A DNA stretch of 64,000 nt from Litorilituus lipolyticus (lineage in GTDB: Bacteria > Pseudomonadota > Gammaproteobacteria > Enterobacterales > Alteromonadaceae). The notes beneath the pieces were generated by a model. That model did not search any database. It saw only the letters and a program-made list of their open reading frames with translations, and was not told the origin of the DNA. Both the position numbers and the translations under genes were made by a program. Below are positions 55,800 through 64,000 of the stretch, one piece after another; the first letter of the stretch is position 1, and each line of letters starts with the position of its first letter. The stretch spans positions 62,001 to 126,000 of the forward strand of contig NZ_SAWY01000007.1 in NCBI RefSeq assembly GCF_006439335.1, in the 5' to 3' direction.

Positions 55800-55884
55800 A
55801 TACTCGACAAGGGCAAACCTAGTGAAAACTAGAGACGCAAAGTTACCGGTCTAAAGGGAAACCTATGATAGCGGGACTGCCAGA
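55800..55884 (+). ncRNA. Class I cyclic-di-GMP riboswitch (GEMM-I)
   Basis: The stretch matches the GEMM-I aptamer in order: ACAAGGGCAAACC (55807-55819), the hairpin CTAGT-GAAA-ACTAG with a GNRA loop (55819-55832), GACGCAAAG (55834-55842), CCGGTCTAA, the second hairpin AGG-GAAA-CCT, TATGATAGCGGG and CTGCC. The G in AGGGC that aligns with the ligand-pairing G20 of Vc2 is present, consistent with c-di-GMP rather than cGAMP. It lies on the plus strand in the 302-base gap between 55665 and 55966. The gene on its left is divergent and the one on its right runs toward it, so no coding frame of the right strand follows. Weak hairpins lie downstream (about 55887-55908 and 55934-55950), the second followed by TTTCTTT. 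Confidence 0.93.
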
Positions 55885-55966
55885 TTAGATATAGTGGGGG
55901 CTTATCTTATTTAGCTTCTTTCTATCGAAGAATCCTTCCGATTTCTTTGCGTGCCTTCCTCTCTTT

Positions 55967-57745
55967 CTATGCTTTTTGTTTTATTAATTTTTTCTTATTT
56001 TCAAGGTATTCTTTAATCACTTGTTCAAGCATTGATAATGGCATTGAACCATTCTTTAAAATTTCATCATGAAATTCTCTTAAATCAAATTCTCCACCTA
56101 GCTCCGATTCAGCCTGCATACGTAATCGCTTAATCGTTAACTCACCAATTTTGTAAGATAACGCTTGCCCCGGCCAAGAAATATAGCGATCAATCTCAGT
56201 CTTAACATTATGTAATGATAATGCTGTATTATCTGCCAAGAAGTCCATTGCTTGTTGACGACTCCAACCTTGAGTATGCATACCAGTATCCACCACTAAG
56301 CGACATGCACGCCACATTTCATAAGTTAATCGACCAAAATCATGATAAGGATCTTCATACATACCGGCCTCTATTCCTAAGTACTCTGAATATAAGCCCC
56401 AACCTTCACCAAAAGCAGATATATAAGTACGATTTCGAAATTTAGGTACATCTTTCATTTCTTTTGCTAAAGCAATTTGTAAATGATGCCCTGGCACCGC
56501 TTCATGTAATGTTAGCGCCGTTAAGACATAAAGTGGCCTTCTATCTAAACGGTAAGTATTAACCCAATAATTTCCTGGCTGATCGTCTCTTGATGGTCCT
56601 GAATAGCGACCAGTAGTGTATTTAGGTGCAATATTTGCTGGAACAGGAATCACACCATATGGCGTTCTGGGTAATGTTTTAAACAAAGCTGGTAATTTAG
56701 CATCCATTTGTTTTGCTATATAAGATGCTTCTTTTATCAATGCTTGAGGTGTTTTTGCATAAAACTGTGGATCCGTTCGTAAAAAATTAACAAAGTCCTT
56801 AAAGCTACCATTAAATTCAACTGATTTAATAATTTCATCCATTTCTGCTCTTATGCGCTTTACTTCCGCAAGACCTTTTTGGTGCACTTCCTCAGCAGTT
56901 AAGGGTAGAGTTGTATAGTGCGCAACACGGTTTTGATAATATGATTCACCATTGGGTAAACTGGCCGCGGCAATATTTTCACGCGCTTTTACTTGGTAGG
57001 TATCAACCATATAATCATAAAAACCTTGATATGCAGGCATAACCATGGTGGCTAACACTTGTCTTGCTTCTCGCTTTAGTTTTTCTTGTTGTTCGGCAGA
57101 AACTTGATCAGACATATTTTTAAAAGGCTTAAAATAACCACTTTCCTCAACGTCAGACTTTATATAAGCAGCTATTGATTGCTCAAACCCCATTAGCACC
57201 ACTTTTGGTTGGGTAATTCCTTCTTGAATACCTTGCTCCATCCAGCTTATTTGCTGTTGGAAATAATGAGGGATCGCTTTTAATCTCGCGATATAGTCTT
57301 GGTAATCTTGAGTTGTTTTAAAGTTAACTCGGCGAGCTATATTGGCAATCCAGACATGAAAACCTGACTCAGCCGTTAATGGCATATAGTGCTCTTTGTT
57401 GTTATAGCTATCTAGCTGGTTTTTTAAGCTATAAGTCAGTACTGACCAATTGATTTGATTTTCTTTGCTAAGCTGTGCTTTATCTAATGCCATTAGGGAT
57501 TGATAAATATCTAATCTTTTTTTGTATAAGTCAGCCAAATTACTTGCCGACAAATCAGGTAATTTTGCGTTATTTTCACCTGCAACATCCTTATTGAAAG
57601 GGCTGCTTTCTTGATAAAATATTTCATGGGTTTCAATAAGTTGCTTTAACTTACTGTTTGCATCATTTGGATTTACGCTATTGCTATTTGATATACTGCA
57701 TGAAACTAAAAAAGTGCACAGTAAAAAGGTATATAATTTATTCAT
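55967..57745 (-). CDS. DUF885 family lipoprotein, putative metallopeptidase
   Basis: The 592-residue protein starts with a lipoprotein signal (FLLCTFLVSC, Cys16 as the likely lipidated residue) and has the DUF885 layout: a long helical body with LHEAVPGHHLQIALAKE at about 413-429, in which HEAVPGHH resembles an HEXXH-type zinc site, and FGEGWGLYSEYLG after it. Related proteins are exported and annotated as putative carboxypeptidases; the substrate is unknown. Its last codons and 3' flank are overlapped by the antisense direction of the riboswitch RNA. It is divergent from the GGDEF-like gene at 57917. Confidence 0.87.
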   Translation of the reverse strand: MNKLYTFLLCTFLVSCSISNSNSVNPNDANSKLKQLIETHEIFYQESSPFNKDVAGENNAKLPDLSASNLADLYKKRLDIYQSLMALDKAQLSKENQINWSVLTYSLKNQLDSYNNKEHYMPLTAESGFHVWIANIARRVNFKTTQDYQDYIARLKAIPHYFQQQISWMEQGIQEGITQPKVVLMGFEQSIAAYIKSDVEESGYFKPFKNMSDQVSAEQQEKLKREARQVLATMVMPAYQGFYDYMVDTYQVKARENIAAASLPNGESYYQNRVAHYTTLPLTAEEVHQKGLAEVKRIRAEMDEIIKSVEFNGSFKDFVNFLRTDPQFYAKTPQALIKEASYIAKQMDAKLPALFKTLPRTPYGVIPVPANIAPKYTTGRYSGPSRDDQPGNYWVNTYRLDRRPLYVLTALTLHEAVPGHHLQIALAKEMKDVPKFRNRTYISAFGEGWGLYSEYLGIEAGMYEDPYHDFGRLTYEMWRACRLVVDTGMHTQGWSRQQAMDFLADNTALSLHNVKTEIDRYISWPGQALSYKIGELTIKRLRMQAESELGGEFDLREFHDEILKNGSMPLSMLEQVIKEYLENKKKLIKQKA

Positions 57746-57916
57746 GGTAACAGCTCAGTATTGAAGACTTTGATACTCTAACAAACTTTAAAGAAAAGAA
57801 AAGTCAAAGAAGAAAATACAATATATCATGTAAAAATGAGTTACATTAAATCACTAGATTTTTCTTATCATTTCCGAGAGAATGGTTCTGCCTTATAGAT
57901 GTGAATAAATAAACAG

Positions 57917-58891
57917 ATGAAGTATCACGACTCTATACAAGAAGCAGAGCAAGTAATGGCTCTCACCGTTGAACAACTTAAACAATGGGATTTACCCGTC
58001 AACCCAATTAATTATGCGGTGGGCTATGAATACAACAAACAAAATAACCCTAGTTTAAGTAAGAGTATAAATGAGCAATTATTAGTATCTAGCAAGCTTG
58101 ATAGTTTCTTTATGGAGTCTCTCTATAAAAATCATGTCCTTGAACAAAGTAAATTTCGCTTTGACATTATTACTGACTTACATAAATTACTTTGCACTAC
58201 TGAGAAAAGCTCTAAGTTAAGTAGCGATTCTGCAGATATTCTCATTTCAAACTTTGACACTAGCATTCCTCAATTACTCTCAGATGATAAACTGGAAGTA
58301 AAAGAAGCCGTTGAATCATTAGAGGCGGCCACACAAGCATTTAAACTACAACAAGAGCAATTAAAAAAGCAGTTGCAGCTTGCTCATAAAGTTAACCAAC
58401 AGCTGAATAAGGAGTTAGCAAGCACTAAGCAAACCGTCGATTTAGATCCAGTGACGGGGCTGTTTAACAAAGATGCAATTGTTCGTCATATTGATGCTTG
58501 GTTAAAGCAAGACAATCAACCTTCGATGAATGCCATTTTAGTCAAAGTGAATAATTTTGACCAATTCTCACAAGATTATGGCTTATTGTTAGCCGATGTC
58601 ATTTTAAATAAAGTGGCAAATAAAGTAGCAAGTTATGTTGATGAAAGTGGTTTATCTTCTCGAATTAGCTTTGATGAATTTCTCTTGTTAGTTCCCAAAA
58701 TCGATTTAGAAACAGCAAATGAAGTAGGTAAAAAAATCTCTTTAGGTGTTGAAAAGTTAAGGTTTGTTAGTGCTAAATCTAAAGTAACACTTCCACAAAT
58801 CACTATTGACTATGCCGTTGATAATATTCAATTAAATGAAACATTAACTAATATTACCAACCAGTTAACTAAGAAGTTAACCATTTATTAG
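57917..58891 (+). CDS. Cytoplasmic protein with a degenerate GGDEF domain
   Basis: The 324-residue protein has no membrane segment. The N-terminal half (1-170) is helical, with a coiled coil around 130-175 rich in Q, K and E. The C-terminal half is a GGDEF fold beginning LDPVTGLFNKDAIVRHID and including LLLADVILNKVANKVA. The signature is RISFDEFLLLV, so the two glycines that hold GTP are changed to SF while DEF remains; cyclase activity is doubtful. It is a single gene, divergent from the DUF885 gene and convergent with orn, and it is the first plus-strand gene after the riboswitch, though 2 kb away. Confidence 0.85.
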   Translation: MKYHDSIQEAEQVMALTVEQLKQWDLPVNPINYAVGYEYNKQNNPSLSKSINEQLLVSSKLDSFFMESLYKNHVLEQSKFRFDIITDLHKLLCTTEKSSKLSSDSADILISNFDTSIPQLLSDDKLEVKEAVESLEAATQAFKLQQEQLKKQLQLAHKVNQQLNKELASTKQTVDLDPVTGLFNKDAIVRHIDAWLKQDNQPSMNAILVKVNNFDQFSQDYGLLLADVILNKVANKVASYVDESGLSSRISFDEFLLLVPKIDLETANEVGKKISLGVEKLRFVSAKSKVTLPQITIDYAVDNIQLNETLTNITNQLTKKLTIY

Positions 58892-58902
58892 TAATGGTTA
58901 AC
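58876..58902. terminator. Inverted repeat at the end of the GGDEF-like gene
   Basis: GTTAACCATT (58876-58885) and AATGGTTAAC (58893-58902) are perfectly inverted with a 7-base loop holding the stop codon. There is no U tail, so it may be a weak bidirectional terminator with the convergent orn gene. Confidence 0.4.
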
Positions 58903-58910
58903 ACACTAGC

Positions 58911-59456
58911 TTACTCTTTAAAAAAGTGCTGACGATATACCTTAAGTTCAGCGATAGACTCTTTAATATCATCAAGTGCCAAATGTGCACCGGTTTTAAC
59001 AACTTTATCAAGCACTTCTGGTTTCCAACGACGTGCTAGCTCTTTTACCGTACTTACATCTAAATTTCTATAGTGAAAAAAGTCTTCAAAATCAGGCATA
59101 TACTTATTAATAAATCGTCTATCTTGACCTATACTATTGCCACACATAGGAGATTTACCAGGTGTTACATGCTCCCTAACAAAAGCAAGCGTTTGCTCAG
59201 TTGCTTCTGCTAAAGATATTTGACTCTCACGACAGCGTTTCGTTAAACCTGATTTACCATGATGCTCAATGCACCACTCACTCATGTTATCTAGCACCTC
59301 GTCAGATTGCTTAATCGCAAAAACAGGGCCTTGAGCAATAATATTTAATTGACTATCTGTAATGATGGTAGCAATTTCCAAAATCACATCAGTTTCAGGT
59401 TCTAACCCTGTCATTTCTAGATCAAGCCAGATTAAATTTGAGTCACTACACGTCAT
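58911..59456 (-). CDS. orn: Oligoribonuclease Orn
   Basis: Orn degrades two-residue RNAs, including pGpG, the product of EAL phosphodiesterases, and is needed to complete c-di-GMP turnover. The DEDDh exonuclease motifs are visible: [15 protein letters not shown] at the N-terminus, [13 protein letters not shown], and [11 protein letters not shown] near the end. It has 181 residues. It is divergent from rsgA, the same neighbourhood as in E. coli. A degenerate GGDEF gene converges on it. Confidence 0.97.
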   Translation of the reverse strand: MTCSDSNLIWLDLEMTGLEPETDVILEIATIITDSQLNIIAQGPVFAIKQSDEVLDNMSEWCIEHHGKSGLTKRCRESQISLAEATEQTLAFVREHVTPGKSPMCGNSIGQDRRFINKYMPDFEDFFHYRNLDVSTVKELARRWKPEVLDKVVKTGAHLALDDIKESIAELKVYRQHFFKE

Positions 59457-59635
59457 AAATTTCCCTTAAAAAATGCACAAGCATTGGTAGACAATTGTAA
59501 GTATAATACTTCAGATATTATCGCGATGATATTTCTTTCGTGAGTAAGGTATAATACTTTTAAAAAAATGCAATGTATGGCCGTAAATTTAGGCTGAATT
59601 TATTCCAAGGTAAATGAGCAAAATGACTATCTAAT

Positions 59636-60700
59636 ATGGCTAAAGCAAAAAAATTAACAAAAGGTCAATTGAGAAGAATAAAAGCTAACCATGACAAAAA
59701 GCTTCATGGTCAGAAAAGCAAGACTAAACAAAATGAACAAATTCACTGGCAAGATAATGAGCTGAGTGCCCCTCAAACTGGCACCATTATTAGCCGCTTT
59801 GGCCAACATGCTGATGTTGAAAGCAGTGAAGGTAATATTTTCAGGTGTAATCTAAGACGTTCAATCGATTCTCTTGTATGTGGTGATAAAGTCCAATGGC
59901 GTCAAGGAAAAGAAACCGAACACAGCATAAGTGGCATTATTGAAGCAGTGCATGAAAGAGATTCTATGCTCTCTCGCCCTGATGTTTACGATGGTTTAAA
60001 GCCCATAGCGGCTAATATTAGTCAGATTTTAATTGTATCATCCGTTTTACCGGTATTTAACAGTGACATTATTGATCGTTACTTAGTTGCAGCAGAACAA
60101 ACAGGTATCACACCTGTCATTGTGTTAAATAAAGTCGATTTATTGACTGAAATATCCCAAGAAAAACAGAATGAAATTGAGCAACAATTGCAAATTTATC
60201 GTAATATCGGCTATCAAGTACTCTACGCTAGCAGTAAATCAAATCACGGTATTGATGTTGTGAAAGACCAGTTAGCTTCTCATACTAGTATTTTTGTCGG
60301 CCAATCAGGCGTGGGTAAATCGACTCTAGTCAACGCATTAATGCCTGATTTAGGCTTGTTAACACAAGAAGTCTCAGAAAACTCAGGCCTTGGTCAACAT
60401 ACCACAACCGTAGCTCGCTTATATCACTTTAATGACGGTGGCGACTTAATAGACTCCCCCGGTATTCGAGAATTTGGCCTATGGCATTTAACACCTGAAC
60501 AGGTATATCATGGCTTTATTGAATTTTCTCCTTTTCTGGGCATGTGCAAATTCAGAGATTGTAAACATCAAAATGATCCTGGCTGCGCACTAATAGCCGC
60601 AGAAAAAAATAATGAAATAACCACCAAGCGCTTAGCTAGTTTTCAACGAATACTAGGTAGCTTAGGTGAAAACAAATTAACATCTCGCTTTAACGATTAA
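59636..60700 (+). CDS. rsgA: Ribosome small subunit-dependent GTPase RsgA
   Basis: RsgA is a circularly permuted GTPase that checks late 30S subunit assembly. A basic N-terminal tail and an OB-fold (about 50-110) are followed by the G4 motif NKVDLL before the G1 motif GQSGVGKSTLVN, then G3 DSPGIREFGL, the order expected of a permuted GTPase. The C-terminal zinc site is CKFRDCKHQNDPGC. It has 354 residues. psd follows after nine bases, and orn is divergent, so orn-rsgA-psd matches the E. coli order. Confidence 0.96.
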   Translation: MAKAKKLTKGQLRRIKANHDKKLHGQKSKTKQNEQIHWQDNELSAPQTGTIISRFGQHADVESSEGNIFRCNLRRSIDSLVCGDKVQWRQGKETEHSISGIIEAVHERDSMLSRPDVYDGLKPIAANISQILIVSSVLPVFNSDIIDRYLVAAEQTGITPVIVLNKVDLLTEISQEKQNEIEQQLQIYRNIGYQVLYASSKSNHGIDVVKDQLASHTSIFVGQSGVGKSTLVNALMPDLGLLTQEVSENSGLGQHTTTVARLYHFNDGGDLIDSPGIREFGLWHLTPEQVYHGFIEFSPFLGMCKFRDCKHQNDPGCALIAAEKNNEITTKRLASFQRILGSLGENKLTSRFND

Positions 60701-60709
60701 GGAAACCAA

Positions 60710-61594
60710 GTGTCTTCACAAAATTCATTTACAGACAAAATAAAAATTGCTTTGCAATACATTATGCCTAAGCACTTTTTATCACGTTTAGTTGGTAAAT
60801 TTGCCGCAGCCAAAATGGGCTGGTTAACTACCAAGGCTATTAGTCAATTTATCAAAGCTTATGATATTAATATGAGCGAGGCAAAATTAAAAAATGCCAG
60901 TGATTTTGAAACCTTTAACGACTTCTTTACTCGTGAACTTGAAGAAGGTGCTCGTACAATAGATAGTGATGAAGACACACTGTGTTACCCTGTTGATGGT
61001 GCTATCAGCCAACAAGGTGATATTGTTGATGGTCAACTTATTCAAGCCAAAGGATTTGATTACAGTTTAACATCATTACTTGGTGGTGACGCTCAAACTG
61101 CAGCTCCCTTTCAAGGAGGCAAATTCTCTTGTATATATCTTGCTCCTAAAGACTATCACAGAATTCATATGCCCATGGCAGCGACCTTACGTGAAATGAT
61201 TTACGTGCCTGGAGAGTTATTCTCTGTTAACCCATTAACTGCTCGCAATGTACCTGACTTATTTGCGCGTAATGAGCGTGTTGTTGCTATTTTTGATACG
61301 CAATTTGGTCAACTAGCTATGGTATTAGTTGGCGCTACTATTGTAGCCAGTATTGAAACCACCTGGGCAGGCACCATTACCCCACCTGCAGGTAAAGATA
61401 TTTTCCGCTGGAAGTACCCAGCCTCTGGCGTTGATGCCATCACCTTCGAAAAAGGCGATGAAATGGGACGCTTCAAGTTAGGCTCTACTGTGGTGAGTAC
61501 TTTTTCACCGGACATGATCGAGTTTGACAGCAATGCTGGACCAGGTACTGTAACCCGCTTAGGTGAGCTTTACGCAACAGTGAATAACAAATAG
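60710..61594 (+). CDS. psd: Phosphatidylserine decarboxylase proenzyme
   Basis: Psd converts phosphatidylserine to phosphatidylethanolamine at the inner membrane. The protein self-cleaves at the LGST motif (in RFKLGSTVV, near residue 255) to form a pyruvoyl group on the small subunit. Other family segments are [33 protein letters not shown] and [13 protein letters not shown]. The start is GTG at 60710 with AAGGA in front, nine bases after rsgA, so they are in one operon. It has 294 residues. Confidence 0.97.
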   Translation: MSSQNSFTDKIKIALQYIMPKHFLSRLVGKFAAAKMGWLTTKAISQFIKAYDINMSEAKLKNASDFETFNDFFTRELEEGARTIDSDEDTLCYPVDGAISQQGDIVDGQLIQAKGFDYSLTSLLGGDAQTAAPFQGGKFSCIYLAPKDYHRIHMPMAATLREMIYVPGELFSVNPLTARNVPDLFARNERVVAIFDTQFGQLAMVLVGATIVASIETTWAGTITPPAGKDIFRWKYPASGVDAITFEKGDEMGRFKLGSTVVSTFSPDMIEFDSNAGPGTVTRLGELYATVNNK

Positions 61595-61663
61595 ACGTAA
61601 TAATACAGTGACTAAACAATAAGTTATAACAGTACAAATAAAAAGGTTGCTCATTTATTCTAC

Positions 61664-61691
61664 ACAAGATACGATTAAGTTCGTATCTTGT
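61664..61691. promoter_or_regulatory. 10-bp inverted repeat upstream of the BlaI-type repressor gene
   Basis: ACAAGATACG (61664-61673) and CGTATCTTGT (61682-61691) are perfectly inverted with an 8-base spacer, 75 bases before the repressor ATG. It lacks a U tail, and so may be an operator of the repressor rather than a terminator of psd. It is not the classic TACA-N-TGTA BlaI/MecI site. Confidence 0.45.
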
Positions 61692-61766
61692 TACAATGAT
61701 GAACAAATTTTAAGTTTGTAGATCATGTTTTTATCAATAGGCGAGTAAGCTCAAAAGGAAAAGTAA

Positions 61767-62147
61767 ATGGCGCGTGATAATTCTGCAGTAAAGCCTACAG
61801 AGGCTGAATTAACATTACTTAATGTGCTATGGCAAATAGGCCCAGCAACGGTAAGACAAATCCACGAAGCAGTTAGTACATCTCAAAGAACAGGTTATAC
61901 AACTGTACTAAAAATCTTGCAAATTATGCATGAGAAATCACTGGTTATTAGAGATGAGAGCAACCGAGCTCACGTATATGCTGCTGCAAACAGTGAAATG
62001 CATACACAATCTTCTCTCATCAAAGATCTTATTAGTAAAGCTTTTGGTGGTTCTACATCAAAATTAGTCATGAGAGCTATTGATGAATCTACCAGCGCTC
62101 AAGAAATTGATGATATTCGTCAACTTTTAAATTCACTTGAAAAGTAA
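61767..62147 (+). CDS. BlaI/MecI/CopY family transcriptional repressor
   Basis: The 126-residue protein has the winged helix start KPTEAELTLLNVLWQIGPATVRQIHEAV and the recognition region RTGYTTVLKILQIMHEKSLV, followed by HVYAAA and a C-terminal dimerisation helix. This is the BlaI/MecI fold; family repressors are inactivated by cleavage triggered by a partner M56 peptidase. An AAGGAAAAG ribosome site precedes the ATG. The partner gene starts 19 bases downstream. The genes controlled cannot be deduced: no beta-lactamase is in the window. Confidence 0.93.
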   Translation: MARDNSAVKPTEAELTLLNVLWQIGPATVRQIHEAVSTSQRTGYTTVLKILQIMHEKSLVIRDESNRAHVYAAANSEMHTQSSLIKDLISKAFGGSTSKLVMRAIDESTSAQEIDDIRQLLNSLEK

Positions 62148-62166
62148 CAGTAAACAAACTTAATAC

Positions 62167-64000
62167 ATGCTTGAACATTTATTAACAACGCCATATTTTT
62201 ATAGCTTAGCGCTAACCTTATTGCACTTTTTGTGGCAAGGGGCATTAGTGGCTATTGCATTAAAAACAGCTTTGTTAGTAATTGATAAAAGTAAATCTCA
62301 ATTACGCTATGCACTATCAGCATCAGCAATGTTAGCAAACTTAGTGCTGGCTATTACCACCTTTATTATTGTTTTTCCTGATGATGCAATTATGCAAACC
62401 TCAGGGAGCTCTCCGTTAGCACTAACCACACTTGTAAATGAACTAACGCAAGAGAATACTTTACTAAATTACCAAGAATTGCTCCCATCCTTGGTTGCAC
62501 ATTCTCTACCCTATATATCATTGTTATGGATGGTTTGTGTTTTTTCATTAGCTGCTAAGCTATTGATTGAAATGCGTAACGTAAATAAGTTACCTGCTAG
62601 TGGCAGCATAATGCCAGAGCAAGCTTTATTAGATCGCTTTAGCGAATTAGCACAGCAAATCAATTTAAAGAAAACGCCAAAGCTACTTATCTCATTAAAA
62701 ATTGATGTCCCTATGGCGATTGGTTGGTTAAAGCCTGTCGTATTAATTCCTGCTAGTATGGTCAGTGGTTTAAATGCTGCTCAGCTTGAAATGCTGATGC
62801 TACATGAGTTAGCGCACATCCGCCGCCACGACTATTTGGTTAATTTAATTCAAACCATTATTGAGTTATTGTTTTTCTTCCATCCAGGTGTGAGCTGGAT
62901 AGCAAAACAAATGCGTAATGAGCGTGAATATTGTAGCGATGATATTGCTGTGCAACATTGTGGTGACCCAATCGCTTATGCGCATACATTGGCCGACACA
63001 GCCTCTTTATGCGCAAATAGACACCACCATACAATACCAAGTATGGCGATGGCAGCATCAGGTGGAGATTTAAAGCAACGTGTATTAAGGCTAGTAGGTC
63101 ATCACTGTGCTCCAAGTAATGATGTCAGTAAATGGTTCGCTGGCATCAGCATATTTTTTGCCGTTATGTTCATCATGAGTAATAAACTGCTTACTTTTCC
63201 ATATGCGCAAAAATGGACCAATGAATTTCCTTGGAATAACCCAAGTAATACACCTGTTCAGGCAAAAAAATCTAATAAAAATAAAAGTAGTAACTCCCTG
63301 AGCAATTCAACAGCTTTGGCAGACGATAGCATCGCCCAACAATTGTTAGCGAATCAGCAAGAAGAGCAACCTGCTAGCAAGTTTGTTAAAGAATATACTA
63401 TTTTCAATGATAACAAGCTGGCTGAAGTGGCTGTTACTGAACAACCATCACAAACCAACATTCAGCAGACAATTAAAGAGCCGATAAGTAAACAAGAAAG
63501 TTTAGTTAATGAAGCGGCTCCAAGGCGACAGGCCCATACGAAGGATTATGCTACTGATGTTTTAACTACTGAAACATCGGCAAAACGACTTATTGAGACT
63601 GCCAGCAATACAAGCCCTGTTAATGTAAAACTTGAACCAACAGCAGCGCATGTTGTTACAGCAGATGCAAACCAACAAGCTGATTTAACTAGCGAAAGTT
63701 TAACGACTAAATCTGTCAAACAAACTAACTTTTCCGGTGCTGATGCTAGTTTATCGCATAAAAAGTTATTAACTCCTCCAGTCAATAAATCCATTGAATT
63801 GACTGATAACTCTCCATCTCGTATTGAGCTAGCGTTAAGCAGTGAGCAAGATCTTGCCCGCAACAGTTCATTTAAAAACCCTTATCAAGCTCAAATCGCT
63901 GAATTAGCCGCAGAGCCAATGACAACGCCACGAAATGATATTTTTGAAGAGTTAGCGCAATTAGAAAGCTTACCAACAAGCAGACCTACGCTGTCAGTTG
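62167..64000 (+). CDS. M56 family (BlaR1-like) membrane metallopeptidase, 3' end outside window
   Basis: The frame opens with ATG at 62167 and is open to the window edge (611 codons). The N-terminal part (to about residue 340) has several membrane helices, starting YFYSLALTLLHFLWQGALV. It contains the zinc motif LHELAHIRRHDYL (near residue 216) and EREYCSDDIAVQHCG, the M56 peptidase signature. After a last helix at about 322-338 comes a long, low-complexity exported region rich in Q, S, N and T, not a penicillin-binding sensor as in BlaR1. It is coupled to the BlaI-type repressor. The substrate and signal are unknown, and the true length cannot be seen. Confidence 0.9.
   Translation, partial: MLEHLLTTPYFYSLALTLLHFLWQGALVAIALKTALLVIDKSKSQLRYALSASAMLANLVLAITTFIIVFPDDAIMQTSGSSPLALTTLVNELTQENTLLNYQELLPSLVAHSLPYISLLWMVCVFSLAAKLLIEMRNVNKLPASGSIMPEQALLDRFSELAQQINLKKTPKLLISLKIDVPMAIGWLKPVVLIPASMVSGLNAAQLEMLMLHELAHIRRHDYLVNLIQTIIELLFFFHPGVSWIAKQMRNEREYCSDDIAVQHCGDPIAYAHTLADTASLCANRHHHTIPSMAMAASGGDLKQRVLRLVGHHCAPSNDVSKWFAGISIFFAVMFIMSNKLLTFPYAQKWTNEFPWNNPSNTPVQAKKSNKNKSSNSLSNSTALADDSIAQQLLANQQEEQPASKFVKEYTIFNDNKLAEVAVTEQPSQTNIQQTIKEPISKQESLVNEAAPRRQAHTKDYATDVLTTETSAKRLIETASNTSPVNVKLEPTAAHVVTADANQQADLTSESLTTKSVKQTNFSGADASLSHKKLLTPPVNKSIELTDNSPSRIELALSSEQDLARNSSFKNPYQAQIAELAAEPMTTPRNDIFEELAQLESLPTSRPTLSV

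Noticed and set aside
56215-56445. A 76-codon plus-strand open frame downstream of the riboswitch, as a possible target gene
   Set aside because: It lies wholly antisense to the well-supported DUF885 coding region, has no good ribosome site, and its translation looks non-protein-like; it is a shadow frame.
1-64000. Mobile elements, prophage, CRISPR array, tRNA or rRNA genes
   Set aside because: No transposase, integrase, repeat-spacer pattern or tRNA-like cloverleaf was seen while reading; a tRNA scan would be needed to be certain.

Overview
The window is a stretch of AT-rich chromosome from a marine gammaproteobacterium. Gene content and order (rpsU-yqeY-dnaG-rpoD, folB-folK, srkA-dsbA, degQ-degS, priA-ftsN-hslVU) and the protein sequences suggest Alteromonadales, most likely Colwelliaceae (Colwellia/Thalassotalea-like). 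That placement is inferred from gene order and protein style, not from a database search. I see no rRNA, tRNA, prophage, insertion sequence or CRISPR array. Coding density is high and genes switch strand often.

Layout. 1-4.1 kb: macromolecular-synthesis operon on the minus strand (rpsU, yqeY, dnaG, 5' part of rpoD) with an internal terminator. 4.3-8.8 kb: tsaD, plsY, folB-folK, uppP, cnoX. 8.8-10.7 kb: a GGDEF-EAL gene broken by one in-frame TAA. 10.8-15.2 kb: zapE, zapG, degQ, degS. 15.3-18.5 kb: ccoG-srkA-dsbA. 19-24.3 kb: histidine-degradation pair hutG-hutF, a peroxiredoxin-glutaredoxin fusion, a VF530-type protein, purU, a VOC protein. 24.4-27.7 kb: divergent metE/metR with tandem MetJ boxes between them. 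27.9-29.8 kb: yjbQ and dnaB. 29.9-35 kb: ECF sigma factor, putative anti-sigma factor, DUF4097 protein and a divergent secreted zinc protease. 35.2-41 kb: rpmE, priA, a short ftsN, hslVU, a DUF971 gene.

41-59.5 kb is the regulatory part of the window. It has two chemoreceptors (one with an HBM-type sensor, one with a periplasmic CXXCH haem motif), four intact genes with GGDEF and/or EAL domains in which catalytic motifs are often lost, rraA, a propeller-amidohydrolase fusion, a DUF885 lipoprotein, and orn, which finishes c-di-GMP breakdown by cleaving pGpG. Within it, at about 55.8 kb, is a clear class I c-di-GMP riboswitch with its own sigma-70-like promoter. It points toward the 3' end of an oppositely oriented gene and no plus-strand gene follows it. 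This orphan riboswitch is the strongest unusual signal here.

59.6-64 kb: rsgA, psd, then a BlaI-type repressor and an M56 (BlaR1-like) membrane peptidase that runs off the window end.

Most genes are core housekeeping genes. The less ordinary content is the c-di-GMP/chemotaxis neighbourhood, the ECF-DUF4097 locus with two palindromes in its leader, and several inverted repeats in promoters.
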